NCBI GenBank assembly: GCA_022842825.1
Contig: JALHOU010000010.1
Coordinates: 1-53,254 of the forward strand
Length of the DNA stretch: 53,254 bases
Direction of reading: 5' to 3'
Origin: Rubrivivax sp.
GTDB lineage: Bacteria > Pseudomonadota > Gammaproteobacteria > Burkholderiales > Burkholderiaceae_C
How positions within the stretch are numbered: position 1 is the stretch's first letter; each line of letters opens with the position of its first letter. The position numbers and the translations under genes are program-made. The notes beneath the pieces were generated by a model. That model did not search any database. It was given only the letters and a program-made list of their open reading frames with translations, and had not been told where the DNA came from. This document shows, piece by piece, positions 17,539 to 27,332 of the stretch.

Positions 17539-17655
17539 GGATCGTGACGACGGGGTGCCCTGCGCAGCGAAATCAAGGGGCCATTCGGGGGACCAGCGAA
17601 GCTGGGCCGCCGAAAGGGGACATTCGCGGAGCGGGGCTCCCCGTCGTCTCGATCC
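17539..17655 (+). repeat. Structured intergenic repeat, copy B2 (lone type B)
   Basis: Outer arms 17539-17563 and 17631-17655 pair at 22 of 25 positions around a 67-nt core. The inner stem reads TTCGG...CCGAA with the apex CAGCGAAGCTG. It lies between the convergent ends of the binding-protein gene and the LysR gene, without a type A partner. Confidence 0.88.
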
Positions 17656-17724
17656 CGCCACCACCCGCCCGAGCGCGTGGCTGTGGCGCACGGCGTGCCC
17701 CGCGCATCCCCGCCTGGGCGCGAG

Positions 17725-18645
17725 CTAGACGCGCCGGCCGCGCGACGACTCGCGCGCCATCTCGATGAACTCGCTGGCCACCGGCTTCAACCCCGAGCCA
17801 CGCCGCCACACGAGGCCGACGTCTACCGTGGGCAGCGCGTCGCGCAGCGGGCGCACGTCCACGTGCTCCGCGTCCAGCGTCCAGGGGCGGTAGAGGAAGT
17901 CGGGCAGCACGGCGATGCCGGCGCCGGCGCCGACCAGCGAGCGCACCGCCTCCAGCGAGGTGGTGCGCAGGATGACGCGTGGCTTGAGCTGGTGGCGCGC
18001 CCACACCGCGGCCATCAGCTCGTCGATGCGGTCGGCCTCGAGCACGATCTGGTCGCAGGCGGCGCAGTCCGCGAGCGTCAGCTCGTCCTGGCCCACGAGG
18101 CCGTGGTTGGCGGGCAGCCACACGCGGCTCGGGCTGCGCGTGAGCGTCTCGGCCACCAGCGCCTGCGGCTCCGACAGCGCGTTGCTGAGCATGATGGCGA
18201 CGTCGAGCTCGCCGTTGATGAGCAGATGCTCGAGGAAGCGCGGCGCATCCTCGGTGACGAACACCTCCACCTGCGGGCAGGCGCGGCGGAAGCGGCTGAA
18301 CACCTCGCTCAGGTAGTAGCCGGCGACGAGGCTGGTCACGCCCACCGCGAGCACGCCGGCGAGGCCGGCGGCACCGTCGTCGGTGTCGCGCTCGCGCGTG
18401 GCGTCGGCGACGCTGGCGATGACCTTGCGCGCGCTGGCAAGGAAGCGGTGCCCGCGCGGCGTGAGCAACATGCCGCGCGAGCTGCGCTCGAACAGGCGCG
18501 CGCCGAGCTCGTCTTCCAGCTCGTGCATGCTCTTGGTGAGCGCGCTCTGCGCGATGCTGAGCATGCGCGAAGCCGAGGCGACCGAGCCGCTCTCGGCCAC
18601 GGCGATGAAGTATCGGAACTGGCGCAGCGTGATGTGCGTGGACAT
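17725..18645 (-). CDS. LysR-family transcriptional regulator
   Basis: The protein has 306 residues. An N-terminal winged helix (residues 5-63: LRQFRYFIAVAESGSVASAS, with AQSALTKSMHELEDELG as the recognition helix) is followed by a periplasmic-binding-like effector domain. It faces the peptide-binding protein gene across a repeat and is followed by no obvious target gene. The effector is unknown. Confidence 0.93.
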   Translation of the reverse strand: MSTHITLRQFRYFIAVAESGSVASASRMLSIAQSALTKSMHELEDELGARLFERSSRGMLLTPRGHRFLASARKVIASVADATRERDTDDGAAGLAGVLAVGVTSLVAGYYLSEVFSRFRRACPQVEVFVTEDAPRFLEHLLINGELDVAIMLSNALSEPQALVAETLTRSPSRVWLPANHGLVGQDELTLADCAACDQIVLEADRIDELMAAVWARHQLKPRVILRTTSLEAVRSLVGAGAGIAVLPDFLYRPWTLDAEHVDVRPLRDALPTVDVGLVWRRGSGLKPVASEFIEMARESSRGRRV

Positions 18646-18702
18646 GGGCGCGGGCCGGTCCCTGACGGTTCAGTCGCCCAGGGCCGGGGCTCAGCGGGCG
18701 GC

Positions 18703-19635
18703 TCAGCGCTCGGTGACGCCGAGCTTGTCGAGCAGGCCGTTCAGCTCGTCGAGCGAGTCGAAGCGGATGGCAATCTCGCCCTGCTCGCTGCCCTTCCTGC
18801 CCGGCTTGGCGCGGCGCTGGAGGCGAATCTCCACCGCGGCGGCGAGCTGGTCGGCGAGCTTCTCTTCCAGCCGCGTGATGTCGCGCGCCTTCGCGGCCGG
18901 CTTGCCGGCGCCGCTGCGCGAGGCCCCTGCCGCGGGCGAGAGCTGCCGCGCCACAAGGCGCTCAGCCTCGCGCACGCTGAGCTTCTTCGCGACGATCTCC
19001 TGGCCGGTCATCACCTGCTGCGCCGCCGGCAGCGCCAGCAACGCGCGCGCGTGGCCCATGTCGAGGTCACCGGCCATCAGCGCCGTCTGCACCGGCTGGG
19101 CCAGTTGCAGCAGGCGCATCAGGTTGCTCGCCGCGCTGCGCGAGCGGCCCACGGCCTGCGCCGCCTGTTCGTGCGTGAGCTTGAACTCGCCGATCAGGCG
19201 CTGCAGGCCCTGCGCTTCTTCCAGCGGATTGAGGTCCTCGCGCTGGATGTTCTCGATCAGCGCCATCACTGCGGCGGCCTCGTCGGGTACCGCCTTGACG
19301 AGCACGGGGACGCTGTCCAGGCCCGCGAGCGCGGCGGCACGCACGCGTCGCTCGCCGGCGATGATCTCGTAGGGGGCACCGCCGCCCTCGCCCGACTCGT
19401 CGGGCGGCACCGGACGCACGAGCACCGGCTGCATCACGCCCTGGCTCTTGATGCTCTCGGCCAGTTCGTAGAGCGAGCCTTCGTCCATGCGCGTGCGCGG
19501 CTGGTACTTGCCGGAGCGCAGTTGCGCGAGGCGCAGCTCGGTCGGCGAGCCGGCAGTCGCCGGGGTGTCGCTGACCTTGGGGCCGAGCAGGGCTTCGAGG
19601 CCCAGGCCCAGGCCCTTGGGTTTCTTGGTGACCAT
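18703..19635 (-). CDS. parB: Chromosome-partitioning protein ParB
   Basis: This 310-residue protein opens with [14 protein letters not shown], the ParA-interacting N-terminus. The ParB/Spo0J nuclease-like CTPase domain follows ([19 protein letters not shown] and the [12 protein letters not shown] and [14 protein letters not shown] boxes), then a helix-turn-helix ([23 protein letters not shown]) and a C-terminal dimerisation region. It binds parS sites, two candidates for which lie at 22705-22718 and 23663-23676, and works with ParA in origin segregation. It is separated from parA and the GNAT gene by argC on the other strand. Confidence 0.97.
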   Translation of the reverse strand: MVTKKPKGLGLGLEALLGPKVSDTPATAGSPTELRLAQLRSGKYQPRTRMDEGSLYELAESIKSQGVMQPVLVRPVPPDESGEGGGAPYEIIAGERRVRAAALAGLDSVPVLVKAVPDEAAAVMALIENIQREDLNPLEEAQGLQRLIGEFKLTHEQAAQAVGRSRSAASNLMRLLQLAQPVQTALMAGDLDMGHARALLALPAAQQVMTGQEIVAKKLSVREAERLVARQLSPAAGASRSGAGKPAAKARDITRLEEKLADQLAAAVEIRLQRRAKPGRKGSEQGEIAIRFDSLDELNGLLDKLGVTER

Positions 19636-19825
19636 GGCGGCGGATTGTGTCAGCCGGCCCGGCGGCACCCTCGCGGGGTCGGCAGCCGGGCCTCGCTCGC
19701 GGCGTGACGCGGGAAAGGCTGCATCGCAGCGGTTCCTCGCCGTGCACGCGTCGGCGGTGCTTGCCGTATCCTCGTTGCCCTTGTCCTTCAAGGCCACCAC
19801 TGCGGTGCCCGTCAGAGAGTTCAGC

Positions 19826-20797
19826 ATGCGCCACACGATCTTCGTCGACGGCCACGAGGGCACGACCGGCCTACGCATCAACGAATACCTGGCGCGCCGC
19901 GACGATGTCGAGGTGCTGCGCATTGACGCCGATCGGCGCAAGGATCCGGCCGAGCGGGCTCGGCTGTTGAATGCTGCCGAGGTGGCTTTTCTGTGCCTGC
20001 CCGATGTCGCGGCGCGCGAGGCGGTGGCGATGGTGACGAACCCGCACACCTGCGTCATCGACGCCAGCACAGCGCACCGCACTTCACCAGGCTGGGTGTA
20101 TGGGCTGCCGGAGCTGGCGCCGGGGCAGCGCGCGGCCATCCGCGCGGGCAAGCGCATCGCCAACCCGGGCTGCCACGCCAGCGCCTTCATCATGCTGTTG
20201 CGGCCGTTGGTCGACGCGGGGATCGTGCCGGCGTCGTGGCCGGTGGCGGCCACGTCGATCACCGGCTATTCGGGCGGCGGCAAGAAGATGATCGAGGAGT
20301 ACCAGGCCGCCGCCACCGCCATGGGTGCGGCTCTCCTCGCCGGCCAGGGCAACCCGATGCTGGGCGCGCCGCGGCCCTATGGCCTGAAGCTGACGCACAA
20401 GCATCTGCCGGAGATGGCGGCGCATACCGGACTGGCGAACAAGCCGGTGTTCCTGCCGATCGTGAGCAACTTCTACAAGGGGCTCGCCGTCACGGTGCCG
20501 CTGCCGCTGGCACAGATCGGCACCTCGGCCGCAGCGGTGCAGGCGGCGTACGAGAAGCACTATGCCGGTGAGCGATTTGTCCGTGTGATGCCGCTGTCGG
20601 ACCCGGCCACCGTCGAGGGCGGCTTCTTCGACGTGCAGGCCTGCAACGACACCAATCGCGTCGACATCTTTGTCTTCGCCAACGACGGGCAGGCCATCGT
20701 CATCGCCCGCCTCGACAACCTGGGCAAGGGTGCGAGCGGCGCGGCGGTGCAGGCGATGAACGTGCACATCGGCGCGGACGAGGGCCTGGGGCTCTGA
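19826..20797 (+). CDS. argC: N-acetyl-gamma-glutamyl-phosphate reductase (type 2)
   Basis: The 323-residue protein is the short type 2 ArgC form ([20 protein letters not shown], the catalytic-cysteine motif [16 protein letters not shown], and [12 protein letters not shown]). It reduces N-acetylglutamyl phosphate to the semialdehyde with NADPH in arginine synthesis. The ATG at 19826 matches the usual N-terminus; an open frame extends upstream without support. It lies inverted inside the parAB neighbourhood, divergent from parB (190 bp apart) and convergent with the GNAT gene (51 bp apart). No other arg gene is nearby. Confidence 0.95.
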   Translation: MRHTIFVDGHEGTTGLRINEYLARRDDVEVLRIDADRRKDPAERARLLNAAEVAFLCLPDVAAREAVAMVTNPHTCVIDASTAHRTSPGWVYGLPELAPGQRAAIRAGKRIANPGCHASAFIMLLRPLVDAGIVPASWPVAATSITGYSGGGKKMIEEYQAAATAMGAALLAGQGNPMLGAPRPYGLKLTHKHLPEMAAHTGLANKPVFLPIVSNFYKGLAVTVPLPLAQIGTSAAAVQAAYEKHYAGERFVRVMPLSDPATVEGGFFDVQACNDTNRVDIFVFANDGQAIVIARLDNLGKGASGAAVQAMNVHIGADEGLGL

Positions 20798-20848
20798 GCT
20801 TGCGAAGGGGGCGGTCGGTCGGTTCGGCCCCGCGCCCGTCCTGGGCAT

Positions 20849-21676
20849 TCAGCGGGCGGCCGGTGCAGCGCGGTAGTGGTAGCTGTAGGCGTCGGTGAAG
20901 CCGAGGCGCGCATAGATGCGCCGAGCCGCGTGGTTGTCGGCGCCGACCTGCAGGTAGGCGCTCGTCGCTCCATGCGCGCTCGTCGCGAGCGTGAGCATGC
21001 GCTTACATATCCACTGGCCAAGTCCCTGCCTTTGTTCGCGTGGTTCGGTGGCGATGTCGTAGAGGCCCGCCAGTGAGCCCTCCTGGGCGACTTGGCCGCA
21101 GGCAAGAACCATCCCCTGTCGAACAAGTGCGAAGCCGCGGTAGGGCACGGGGGAAGACCGTAGCCGTTCGGCATGCGCCCGCCTGGCTTCGGGCGACGAT
21201 CCGCGAAGTGCGCCGACGGCTTCGGCGAAGGGCACTGGTGCGAGCTCCACCCAATCGGCACCCGCCGGCACCGCGTCTGCCGACGCTTCCACGGCTGCCG
21301 CAGCGAGGTCGGGCAGCACCATCACGCGGGTGTCGTCGTGGAAGGCGAAGCCCTGCGCCTGGAGTGCGGCATCCAGGCCGGCCGGTTGCGTGAAGGGCGT
21401 GATGCGCACGAGCAGCGGCAGGGCGAGCGCCGCATACAGGTCGGCGCACTCTGCCAGCTTCTCCGCCACGGGACGCCACCCTGGTGCAACGGCATTAATG
21501 CAACGGGCGCGCTGCGCCTTGCCCGGGCAGGTGCGCACGAGCCAGCCGTCCATCCAGCGTTGCTGCGGCGGGGCGCTGGCGTTCAGGCCGGCGTCTTCCA
21601 CACGGGCAATGAAGGACCGATCGTGGTCGCCCAGGAAGCGGGCGGCGACGCTCGCGTTGGCCGCTTCAACCGACAC
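20849..21676 (-). CDS. GNAT-family N-acetyltransferase
   Basis: This protein of about 275 residues has a C-terminal GNAT domain: SLAGLYDIATEPREQRQGLG is the acetyl-CoA-binding motif and the end reads AYLQVGADNHAARRIYARLGF. The first half (QRWMDGWLVRTCPGKAQRARCINAV) is the N-terminal lobe seen in two-domain members. No ATG fits well; the GTG at 21676 overlaps the end of parA by 11 nt, so I chose it, which implies coupling to parA. The acetylated substrate is unknown. Confidence 0.85.
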   Translation of the reverse strand: MSVEAANASVAARFLGDHDRSFIARVEDAGLNASAPPQQRWMDGWLVRTCPGKAQRARCINAVAPGWRPVAEKLAECADLYAALALPLLVRITPFTQPAGLDAALQAQGFAFHDDTRVMVLPDLAAAAVEASADAVPAGADWVELAPVPFAEAVGALRGSSPEARRAHAERLRSSPVPYRGFALVRQGMVLACGQVAQEGSLAGLYDIATEPREQRQGLGQWICKRMLTLATSAHGATSAYLQVGADNHAARRIYARLGFTDAYSYHYRAAPAAR

Positions 21677-22436
21677 GCTTGACCATCTCCTGCGCAAACT
21701 CGACAAACGCCTGCGCGCCGCGCGAAGCGGGGTCGAAGACGACTCCCGGCTGGCCATAGCTCGGGGCCTCGGCGAGGCGCACGTTGCGCGGGATCACGGT
21801 GTCGAACACCTTTTCGCCGAAGTGCGCCTTGAGCTGGTCGCTCACCTGCTGCTGCAGCGTGATGCGCGGATCGAACATCACGCGCAGCAGGCCGATCAGT
21901 TGCAGGTCGGGGTTCAGGTTGGCGTGGACCTGCTTGATGGTGTTGACGAGATCGGACAGCCCCTCGAGAGCGAAGTACTCGCACTGCATCGGTACGATCA
22001 CCCCGTGCGCAGCGACGAGGCCGTTCAGCGTGAGCAGGCTGAGGCTCGGCGGGCAGTCGATGAGCACGAAGTCGTACTCGTCGCGGACGGCCAGAAGGGC
22101 CTTCTTGAGGCGGCGCTCGCGGCGCTCCTGGTTGACCAGTTCGATCTCGGCACCGGCCAGTTCGCGATTGGCGCCGACGACGTCGTAGCCCCCCTTGGGG
22201 CTGCGCTGGCGCGCGTCGGCCACGGTGGCGGATTCGAGCAGCACGTCGTAGACGCTGGCCGGCAGAGCGCGCTTGTCCACACCCGATCCCATCGTCGCAT
22301 TGCCTTGCGGGTCGAGGTCGATGGCCAAGACGCGCTGGCCGATCTGCGCCAGCCCGGCGGCAAGGTTGACGGTGGTGGTGGTCTTGCCGACGCCACCCTT
22401 TTGGTTGGCGACGCAGAAGATGCGAAGTTTGCTCAT
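21666..22436 (-). CDS. parA: Chromosome-partitioning ATPase ParA
   Basis: The 256-residue protein has the deviant Walker A KGGVGKTT at residues 13-20, Walker A' (AIDLDPQGNAT) and Walker B (FVLIDCPPSLSLLTLNG), all typical of ParA/Soj. The short N-terminus without an HTH marks it as chromosomal ParA. It drives ParB-parS complexes apart. It follows rsmG at a distance of 194 bp, a gap in which I see no distinct element, and is translationally linked to the GNAT gene downstream. Confidence 0.97.
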   Translation of the reverse strand: MSKLRIFCVANQKGGVGKTTTTVNLAAGLAQIGQRVLAIDLDPQGNATMGSGVDKRALPASVYDVLLESATVADARQRSPKGGYDVVGANRELAGAEIELVNQERRERRLKKALLAVRDEYDFVLIDCPPSLSLLTLNGLVAAHGVIVPMQCEYFALEGLSDLVNTIKQVHANLNPDLQLIGLLRVMFDPRITLQQQVSDQLKAHFGEKVFDTVIPRNVRLAEAPSYGQPGVVFDPASRGAQAFVEFAQEMVKRVG

Positions 22437-22630
22437 GGGTCGGGGCGGTCTGGGGCTGGTCCGTACTCCCGCGTCGGCCGCCCGACGTTGCGCGGGTCGG
22501 GTGTCGCCGGGTGGCTGGGCGGTGCCCTCGTTCCGCTGGCGTGCGGTCGCCCGGGAGGTTAGCGGAGATTCCGGCATCGGCTGTCCTTTGCGGCCCGGAA
22601 TGTGGACCGCAGCCCCCGCGGACGGCGCCT

Positions 22631-23332
22631 TCAGCGAGCCTTGTCGTCTCGGCGCCGCATCCAGACGATGCAGCGCTGCGCGTCGAGCCCGGGCACGGCA
22701 AGCGGTTCCACGTGAAACGCGTCGATCTCCGGCGGCAGTGCAGCCATCTCGAGCTCGGGCACCTGCCCCTTCATGGCCATCCAGCAGCCCCCTTCGGCCA
22801 GGGCGCCAGCGGAGAGCCTGACGAGGTCTGCCAGGCTGGCGAAGGCGCGGGCGGTGATGACGTCGTAGGACCCGCCCTTGATTCGCTCCACGCGTCCGTG
22901 CTCGGCGCGGAGGTTCGGCAAGTGCAGTGCGCCGGCCACCTGGCGCACGAACGCCGCTTTCTTGGCCACGGCGTCGATGCAGGTGACGGACCAGTCCGCC
23001 CGCAGTATCGCCAGCAGCACACCCGGCAACCCGCCGCCGCTGCCGACATCCAGAATGCGGCCCTCTCGAGCCGGCCGAGATTGGCGGGCGAGCGCCGCGC
23101 CGGCGGCCAGGCAGTCGACCAAGTGCTGCCCGACCATCGCGGCCGGCTCCCGCACCGCCGTCAAGTTGTAGACCGCGTTCCAGCGCCTCAGCAGCGCCAG
23201 GTAGGCGAGCATGGCTTCGATCTGCGGCGTCTCGATCCGCAGGCCCAGGGCCTCGCAAGCCTCGCCGAGCGTCTTCGCCTCGGCGCCGATAGCCGGCTCC
23301 GCCGGCGTGGAACCCGACGGCGCAGCGCTCAA
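22631..23332 (-). CDS. rsmG: 16S rRNA (guanine-527-N7)-methyltransferase RsmG
   Basis: This methyltransferase of about 233 residues has the SAM motif [16 protein letters not shown] and family segments [15 protein letters not shown] and [13 protein letters not shown]. It methylates G527 of 16S rRNA. No ATG precedes the conserved region. A TTG at 23332 overlaps the TGA of mnmG (TTGA) and gives an N-terminus of expected length, so TTG is the probable start and translation is coupled to mnmG. A parS-like site lies inside the coding sequence at 22705-22718. Confidence 0.95.
   Translation of the reverse strand: MSAAPSGSTPAEPAIGAEAKTLGEACEALGLRIETPQIEAMLAYLALLRRWNAVYNLTAVREPAAMVGQHLVDCLAAGAALARQSRPAREGRILDVGSGGGLPGVLLAILRADWSVTCIDAVAKKAAFVRQVAGALHLPNLRAEHGRVERIKGGSYDVITARAFASLADLVRLSAGALAEGGCWMAMKGQVPELEMAALPPEIDAFHVEPLAVPGLDAQRCIVWMRRRDDKAR
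22705..22718. other. parS: parS-like ParB-binding site inside rsmG
   Basis: GTTCCACGTGAAAC differs from the perfect palindrome GTTTCACGTGAAAC at one position and fits the GTTNCACGTGAAAC form I recall for beta-proteobacterial parS sites. It lies in the 3' part of rsmG, about 270 bp upstream of the parA start. Confidence 0.85.
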
Positions 23333-25278
23333 GCGGCCTCGTCCCCGGCGCCCTCGAAACCCTTGAACCGGCGCTTCTTCAGGTGCACGAGCAGCAGAGA
23401 GATCGCGGCCGGCGTCACACCTGACAGGCGCGCCGCCTGCCCGAGCGTGGCCGGCCGGTGCCGCGCGAGCTTCTGGCGCACCTCGTGCGACAGCGCCGTG
23501 ACCAACGCGTAGTCGAGTCCTTCGGGCAGGGCGAGTGCCTCCAGTGCCGCGGCGCGCTCGACCTCGTCGCGCTGCTTGTCGATGTAGCCGGCGTACTTGA
23601 TGCCGATCTCGCACTGCTCGATCACGGCGTCGGCTTCGCGCGCTCCCCACTCCCGCCGCCGCGTTTCACGTGAAACGTCGTGGCCGGCCAGTGCGGCCAA
23701 CGCCGCCGCCTGGTCGAAGCCGACCTCCGGCCGGCGGATCAGGTCGGCCAGGCTGTATTCGTGCTCCAGCGCCTTGCCGACGAGCCGCTCGGCGTCCGCC
23801 GCGGGCACCGTCGCCGGCCGCACCCAGGTCGTGCGCAGCCTCTGCACCTCGATCTCGATGCGCTCACGCTTGCGATCGAAGGCGGCAAACCGCTCGTCGT
23901 CCACCAGGCCCAACTCGCGCCCGATCGCCGTCAGCCGCAAGTCGGCGTTGTCCTCGCGCAACTGCAACCGGTACTCGGCGCGGCTGGTGAACATCCGGTA
24001 AGGCTCGCTCACGCCCTTGGTGACGAGGTCGTCGACGAGGACGCCCAGATAAGCTTGGTCGCGCCGGAGCGCCCATGGCTCACGGCCCCGCACCTGCAGC
24101 GCTGCGTTGGCGCCCGCGAACAGCCCCTGCGCGCCGGCCTCCTCGTAACCCGTGGTGCCGTTGATCTGCCCGGCAAAGAAGAGCCCGCCGATCGCCCGCG
24201 TCTCGAAACTCGGCTTCAGCTCGCGAGGGTCGAAGTAGTCGTACTCAATGGCATAGCCCGACCGCAGGATGTGCGCCTGCTCCAGACCCGGCAGCGAGCG
24301 CACCGCAGCCAACTGCACGTCGAACGGCAGCGAGGTCGAAATGCCGTTGGGGTAGATCTCGTTTGTCTCCAGCCCTTCGGGCTCGAGAAAGATCTGGTGG
24401 CTCGACTTGTCCGCGAAGCGATTGACCTTGTCCTCGATGCTCGGGCAGTAGCGCGGGCCGACGCCTTCGATGACGCCGGTGAACATCGGGCTGCGGTCGA
24501 AGCCGCTTCGGATGATCTCGTGCGTGCGTTCGGTCGTGTTCGTGATCCAGCAGGGCACCTGCCTGGGGTGCTGTTCGGGCCGGCCGAGGAAGCTGAACAC
24601 GGGCACGGGGTCGAGGTCGCCGGGCTGCATCTCCAGGCGCGCGAAGTCGATCGAGCGGCCGTCAATGCGCGGCGGCGTACCCGTCTTCAGCCGCCCCTGC
24701 GGCAACCGCAACTCCTTGAGCCGCGCCGACAGGCTCGCCGCGGGCGGGTCGCCCGCACGCCCGGCCGGGTAGTTCTGCAGGCCGACGTGGATGCGGCCAT
24801 CGAGAAACGTCCCCGCCGTCAGCACCACGGCCCGGGCGCGGAACCTCAGGCCGATCTGCGTCACGGCACCGGCGACGCGGTCGCCTTCGAGCACCAGGTC
24901 GTCGACCGCCTGCTGGAAGAGCCACAGGTTCGGCTGGTTTTCGAGCCGACGACGGATCGCCGCGCGGTAGAGCACGCGGTCGGCCTGCGCGCGCGTGGCG
25001 CGCACGGCCGCCCCCTTGCTGCCGTTGAGGATGCGGAACTGGATGCCCGCCTCGTCGGTGGCGGCGGCCATGGCACCGCCCAGGGCATCGATCTCCTTGA
25101 CGAGGTGGCCCTTGCCGATGCCGCCGATGCTCGGGTTGCAGCTCATCTGCCCGAGCGTCTCGATGTTGTGCGTGAGCAGCAGCGTCGCGCAGCCCAGGCG
25201 GGCCGCGGCCAGCGCCGCCTCGGTGCCCGCGTGGCCACCGCCGACGACGATCACATCGAAAACTTGCGGATACCACAT
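23329..25278 (-). CDS. mnmG: tRNA uridine-5-carboxymethylaminomethyl modification enzyme MnmG (GidA)
   Basis: The full-length 649-residue protein has the FAD motif [12 protein letters not shown] (13-18 being GGGHAG), [40 protein letters not shown] and a C-terminal MnmE-interacting region ending [20 protein letters not shown]. With MnmE it installs the carboxymethylaminomethyl group at wobble uridine 34. It is the first gene of the origin-proximal minus-strand block and contains a perfect parS palindrome at 23663-23676. Confidence 0.98.
   Translation of the reverse strand: MWYPQVFDVIVVGGGHAGTEAALAAARLGCATLLLTHNIETLGQMSCNPSIGGIGKGHLVKEIDALGGAMAAATDEAGIQFRILNGSKGAAVRATRAQADRVLYRAAIRRRLENQPNLWLFQQAVDDLVLEGDRVAGAVTQIGLRFRARAVVLTAGTFLDGRIHVGLQNYPAGRAGDPPAASLSARLKELRLPQGRLKTGTPPRIDGRSIDFARLEMQPGDLDPVPVFSFLGRPEQHPRQVPCWITNTTERTHEIIRSGFDRSPMFTGVIEGVGPRYCPSIEDKVNRFADKSSHQIFLEPEGLETNEIYPNGISTSLPFDVQLAAVRSLPGLEQAHILRSGYAIEYDYFDPRELKPSFETRAIGGLFFAGQINGTTGYEEAGAQGLFAGANAALQVRGREPWALRRDQAYLGVLVDDLVTKGVSEPYRMFTSRAEYRLQLREDNADLRLTAIGRELGLVDDERFAAFDRKRERIEIEVQRLRTTWVRPATVPAADAERLVGKALEHEYSLADLIRRPEVGFDQAAALAALAGHDVSRETRRREWGAREADAVIEQCEIGIKYAGYIDKQRDEVERAAALEALALPEGLDYALVTALSHEVRQKLARHRPATLGQAARLSGVTPAAISLLLVHLKKRRFKGFEGAGDEAA
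23663..23676. other. parS: parS site inside mnmG
   Basis: GTTTCACGTGAAAC is a perfect 14-bp palindrome, extending to 16 bp as CGTTTCACGTGAAACG (23662-23677), and matches the core of the bacterial parS consensus. It is 4.0 kb from parB and 1.2 kb upstream of the parA start. Confidence 0.93.
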
Positions 25279-25435
25279 GGGGTGCGGATTCTAGGGACCG
25301 GGGTCCTCCCGCGCCGCATCAACCCGGGACACCGACCGTCATGTTGCGAATGCTTCGCGTTCTCTCATCGCCCTGAGCTTGGCATGCGGCGTTGACGCAC
25401 CAGCAGACGGGGAGATGCGCCCTAGCATCCGGCGC

Positions 25436-25768
25436 ATGAACTGCCGACCGCGTTGCGCAGCCTGCTGCGTCGCACCATCCATCAGCTCGCCCATCCCCGC
25501 CCACGCCGGCATCCCAGGGCTCCCCCAAGGCAAGCCCGCTGGCATGCGTTGCCCGCAACTCGACGGTGCCGACCGCTGTCGTCTCTTCGGACACCCCGAT
25601 CGTCCAGCCGTCTGCCACTCGCTCGCGAGCAGCGCCGAGATGTGCGGCAACGACCGCGCACACGCCTTGCACTGGCTGCAAGCGCTCGAAGCTGCCACCA
25701 AACCCGGCCCCAGCCGACACGCGGCCGCGCCGCTTGCCGATCACACCCATCGCGCCACCACGACATGA
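25436..25768 (+). CDS. YkgJ-family cysteine-cluster (zinc/iron-chelating) protein
   Basis: This 110-residue protein starts [20 protein letters not shown], the hallmark of the YkgJ family, whose conserved cysteines (here also C in [20 protein letters not shown] and EMCG) are thought to bind a metal. It has a few extra residues (AHAGI) between SSPIP and [10 protein letters not shown] compared with the usual form. The ATG at 25436 is chosen because it starts at the conserved block. Its stop overlaps the Crp-type gene (ATGA). The function of the family is not established. Confidence 0.85.
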   Translation: MNCRPRCAACCVAPSISSPIPAHAGIPGLPQGKPAGMRCPQLDGADRCRLFGHPDRPAVCHSLASSAEMCGNDRAHALHWLQALEAATKPGPSRHAAAPLADHTHRATTT

Positions 25769-26448
25769 ATGCCGACCTGATGGCCCGCGTGAACGCCCTG
25801 TACCCGGTGTTTGCCCACTTACCACGCTCGCTCACCGCGCCGGTCTTCGACCACGAGACCGCCCACCTTCAGGTCCCGGGCGGACAAGTCCTGTTCACCG
25901 AGGGCGCCCCTTGTCGCGGCTTCCCGCTCGTGCTGAGCGGCGCGGTGCGGGTGGCGCGAGGCTCCCAGGGCGGCCGTTCGCTCGAGCTCTACCGCGTCAC
26001 GCCCGGCGAGATGTGCGTCATTTCCACCACCTGCCTCTTCGGCCAGGCGCCGCTGTCGGCCGAAGGGGCGTGCATTGAGCCGACCGAGCTCGTGCTGCTG
26101 TCGAGCGCGGGCTTCGACATGCTCTGCAAAGAGGAGCCCTTCCGCCGCCATGCCTTCGGCACATTGGCCGACCGCATCGCCCAGCTCATGGCCCTGGTCG
26201 AGGCGGTGGCCTTCCAGCGGCTGGACCAGCGCCTCGCCGCAGCCCTTCTCGGCCACGGCCCGCTGGTGCAGGCCACGCACCAGGCCCTCGCCGATGAAGT
26301 CGGTACCGTACGCGAGATCGTCACGCGCCTGCTCGCCCGGTTCGAAGCGGCCGGCCATGTCCGCGTCGGCCGCGGCCGCATCGATCTGCTGGCTCCTGCG
26401 GCCTTGCGACAACTCGCCGACGGCCGCCTCGGTGACCCAGGTCACTGA
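25765..26448 (+). CDS. Crp/Fnr-family transcriptional regulator
   Basis: The 227-residue protein has a cyclic-nucleotide-binding-like domain (about residues 30-140: [21 protein letters not shown]) and a C-terminal winged helix ([25 protein letters not shown]). C50, C79 and C84, among others, are present, but no Fnr-like N-terminal cysteine cluster is seen, so an oxygen-sensing 4Fe-4S cluster of Fnr type is unlikely. It is coupled to ykgJ by a 4-nt overlap and followed by a DUF2892 gene 77 bp downstream, which it may control. Confidence 0.93.
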   Translation: MNADLMARVNALYPVFAHLPRSLTAPVFDHETAHLQVPGGQVLFTEGAPCRGFPLVLSGAVRVARGSQGGRSLELYRVTPGEMCVISTTCLFGQAPLSAEGACIEPTELVLLSSAGFDMLCKEEPFRRHAFGTLADRIAQLMALVEAVAFQRLDQRLAAALLGHGPLVQATHQALADEVGTVREIVTRLLARFEAAGHVRVGRGRIDLLAPAALRQLADGRLGDPGH

Positions 26449-26525
26449 GCCCGGCCCTCCGCGAAGCCACACTGCTGGCGATCGGCACCGTTGCCGACGT
26501 GTCCCAGCAAACAGGAGATCGAGTC

Positions 26526-26723
26526 ATGTTCAAGAGCAATGTCGGCGGCCTGGACCGCGCCGCCCGAGTCATCGCAGGCCTCGCCCTGCTCGCCCTCACC
26601 CTCACCGGCACCATCGGCGCGTGGGGCTGGATCGGCCTCGTGCCGCTGGCCACCGGCGCTCTGGGCACCTGTCCGCTGTACTCGATGGTCGGCCTGTCGA
26701 CCTGCCCGGTCGCCCGCCGCTGA
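26526..26723 (+). CDS. DUF2892 (YgaP-like) small membrane protein
   Basis: This 65-residue protein has FKSNVGGLDRAARVIAGLAL followed by two membrane helices and ends CPLYSMVGLSTCPVARR. DUF2892 is the membrane part of E. coli YgaP without the rhodanese domain, and such genes often sit beside sulfur- or redox-related regulators. The ATG at 26526 has AGGAGA 9 nt upstream. Two conserved cysteines near the C-terminus may be redox active. Confidence 0.9.
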   Translation: MFKSNVGGLDRAARVIAGLALLALTLTGTIGAWGWIGLVPLATGALGTCPLYSMVGLSTCPVARR

Positions 26724-26740
26724 GTGCCCCTCGGGGGTCG

Positions 26741-26769
26741 GCGGGCCCGCCCTTCATGGGCAGGCCCGC
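26741..26769 (+). terminator. Hairpin after the DUF2892 gene
   Basis: GCGGGCC (26741-26747) pairs with GGCCCGC (26763-26769), and inside it GCCC pairs with GGGC around a TTCAT loop, with one mismatch between the two stems. There is no T tract. It lies 17 bp after the stop and probably ends the ykgJ-crp-DUF2892 unit. Confidence 0.55.
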
Positions 26770-26851
26770 TCCCAACGACGCCCCAACTCCGGCGGGCCCA
26801 TCGCCCGCTGGCTCCCCGACCTGCGCGAGCCCAGCGCCAGCCGCTCACCGC

Positions 26852-27253
26852 TCAGGCGGCGAGCGGCTGCGCCCAGCCGCACTGGCGCTGAATCGCGTGC
26901 GCCTGCCAGTCCAGCTGATGGATCGCCGAGTTCAGGTGCACCATGCGCTCCGATTCGCCGATCGGCGTACCCTCGGCCGAAACCAGCCGCACGTTGGACA
27001 GCACGTTCATGGGATCACTCAGGGCGACAACGTCCCCCCGCACCTGCGCCCACTCCCAGGCCAAGCCCAGCGGCAAGCCCTGGTGATCGGCCGCCCACAC
27101 GGCCTGCCCCCGACGCGGCCTCACCCGAGGCTGCCCGGCGCCGTCGATCTCCAGATCCCCCCATGGGCGCATGCACCTCACCGCCCGACGGAACTCCGGC
27201 AAAGTTGTGAGCACCGGCCTCCACGAAATCAGCTGCCAAGCGGGTATCGTCAC
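26852..27253 (-). CDS. Conserved-looking hypothetical protein, divergent from the luxR-type gene
   Basis: I do not recognise this 133-residue protein (TIPAWQLISWRPVLTTLPE, ending QCGWAQPLAA). It has no signal peptide or membrane helix, is rich in Trp, and has two short motifs: RMVHLNSAIHQLDW, and AWEWAQVRGDVVALSDPMNV. The start is GTG at 27253 because AGGAGG lies 4 nt upstream of it; this ribosome site is among the strongest in the window. It is divergent from the LuxR-type gene by 55 bp, so a shared regulatory region and regulation by that protein are plausible. Confidence 0.75.
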   Translation of the reverse strand: MTIPAWQLISWRPVLTTLPEFRRAVRCMRPWGDLEIDGAGQPRVRPRRGQAVWAADHQGLPLGLAWEWAQVRGDVVALSDPMNVLSNVRLVSAEGTPIGESERMVHLNSAIHQLDWQAHAIQRQCGWAQPLAA

Positions 27254-27332
27254 GTAACCTCCTTGATGTCTTGGTATCGCAAGACGCCATGGCAGTGTTC
27301 GCCCCGGCATGGGGGCCGACAAGCTCACAACT
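27203..27332. repeat. 10-bp inverted repeats flanking the divergent luxR-type promoter region
   Basis: AGTTGTGAGC (27203-27212) and GCTCACAACT (27323-27332) are perfect inverted copies about 110 bp apart, centred between the GTG of the hypothetical gene and the luxR-type ATG. Each arm is inside the 5' coding part of one gene. The right arm overlaps a CT-N12-AG element (27324-27339), the usual lux-box frame. A looping operator pair is possible. Confidence 0.4.

Noticed and set aside
25319..25825. Minus-strand open frame of 168 codons upstream of mnmG
   Set aside because: It is antisense to the YkgJ gene, whose cysteine motifs are clear.
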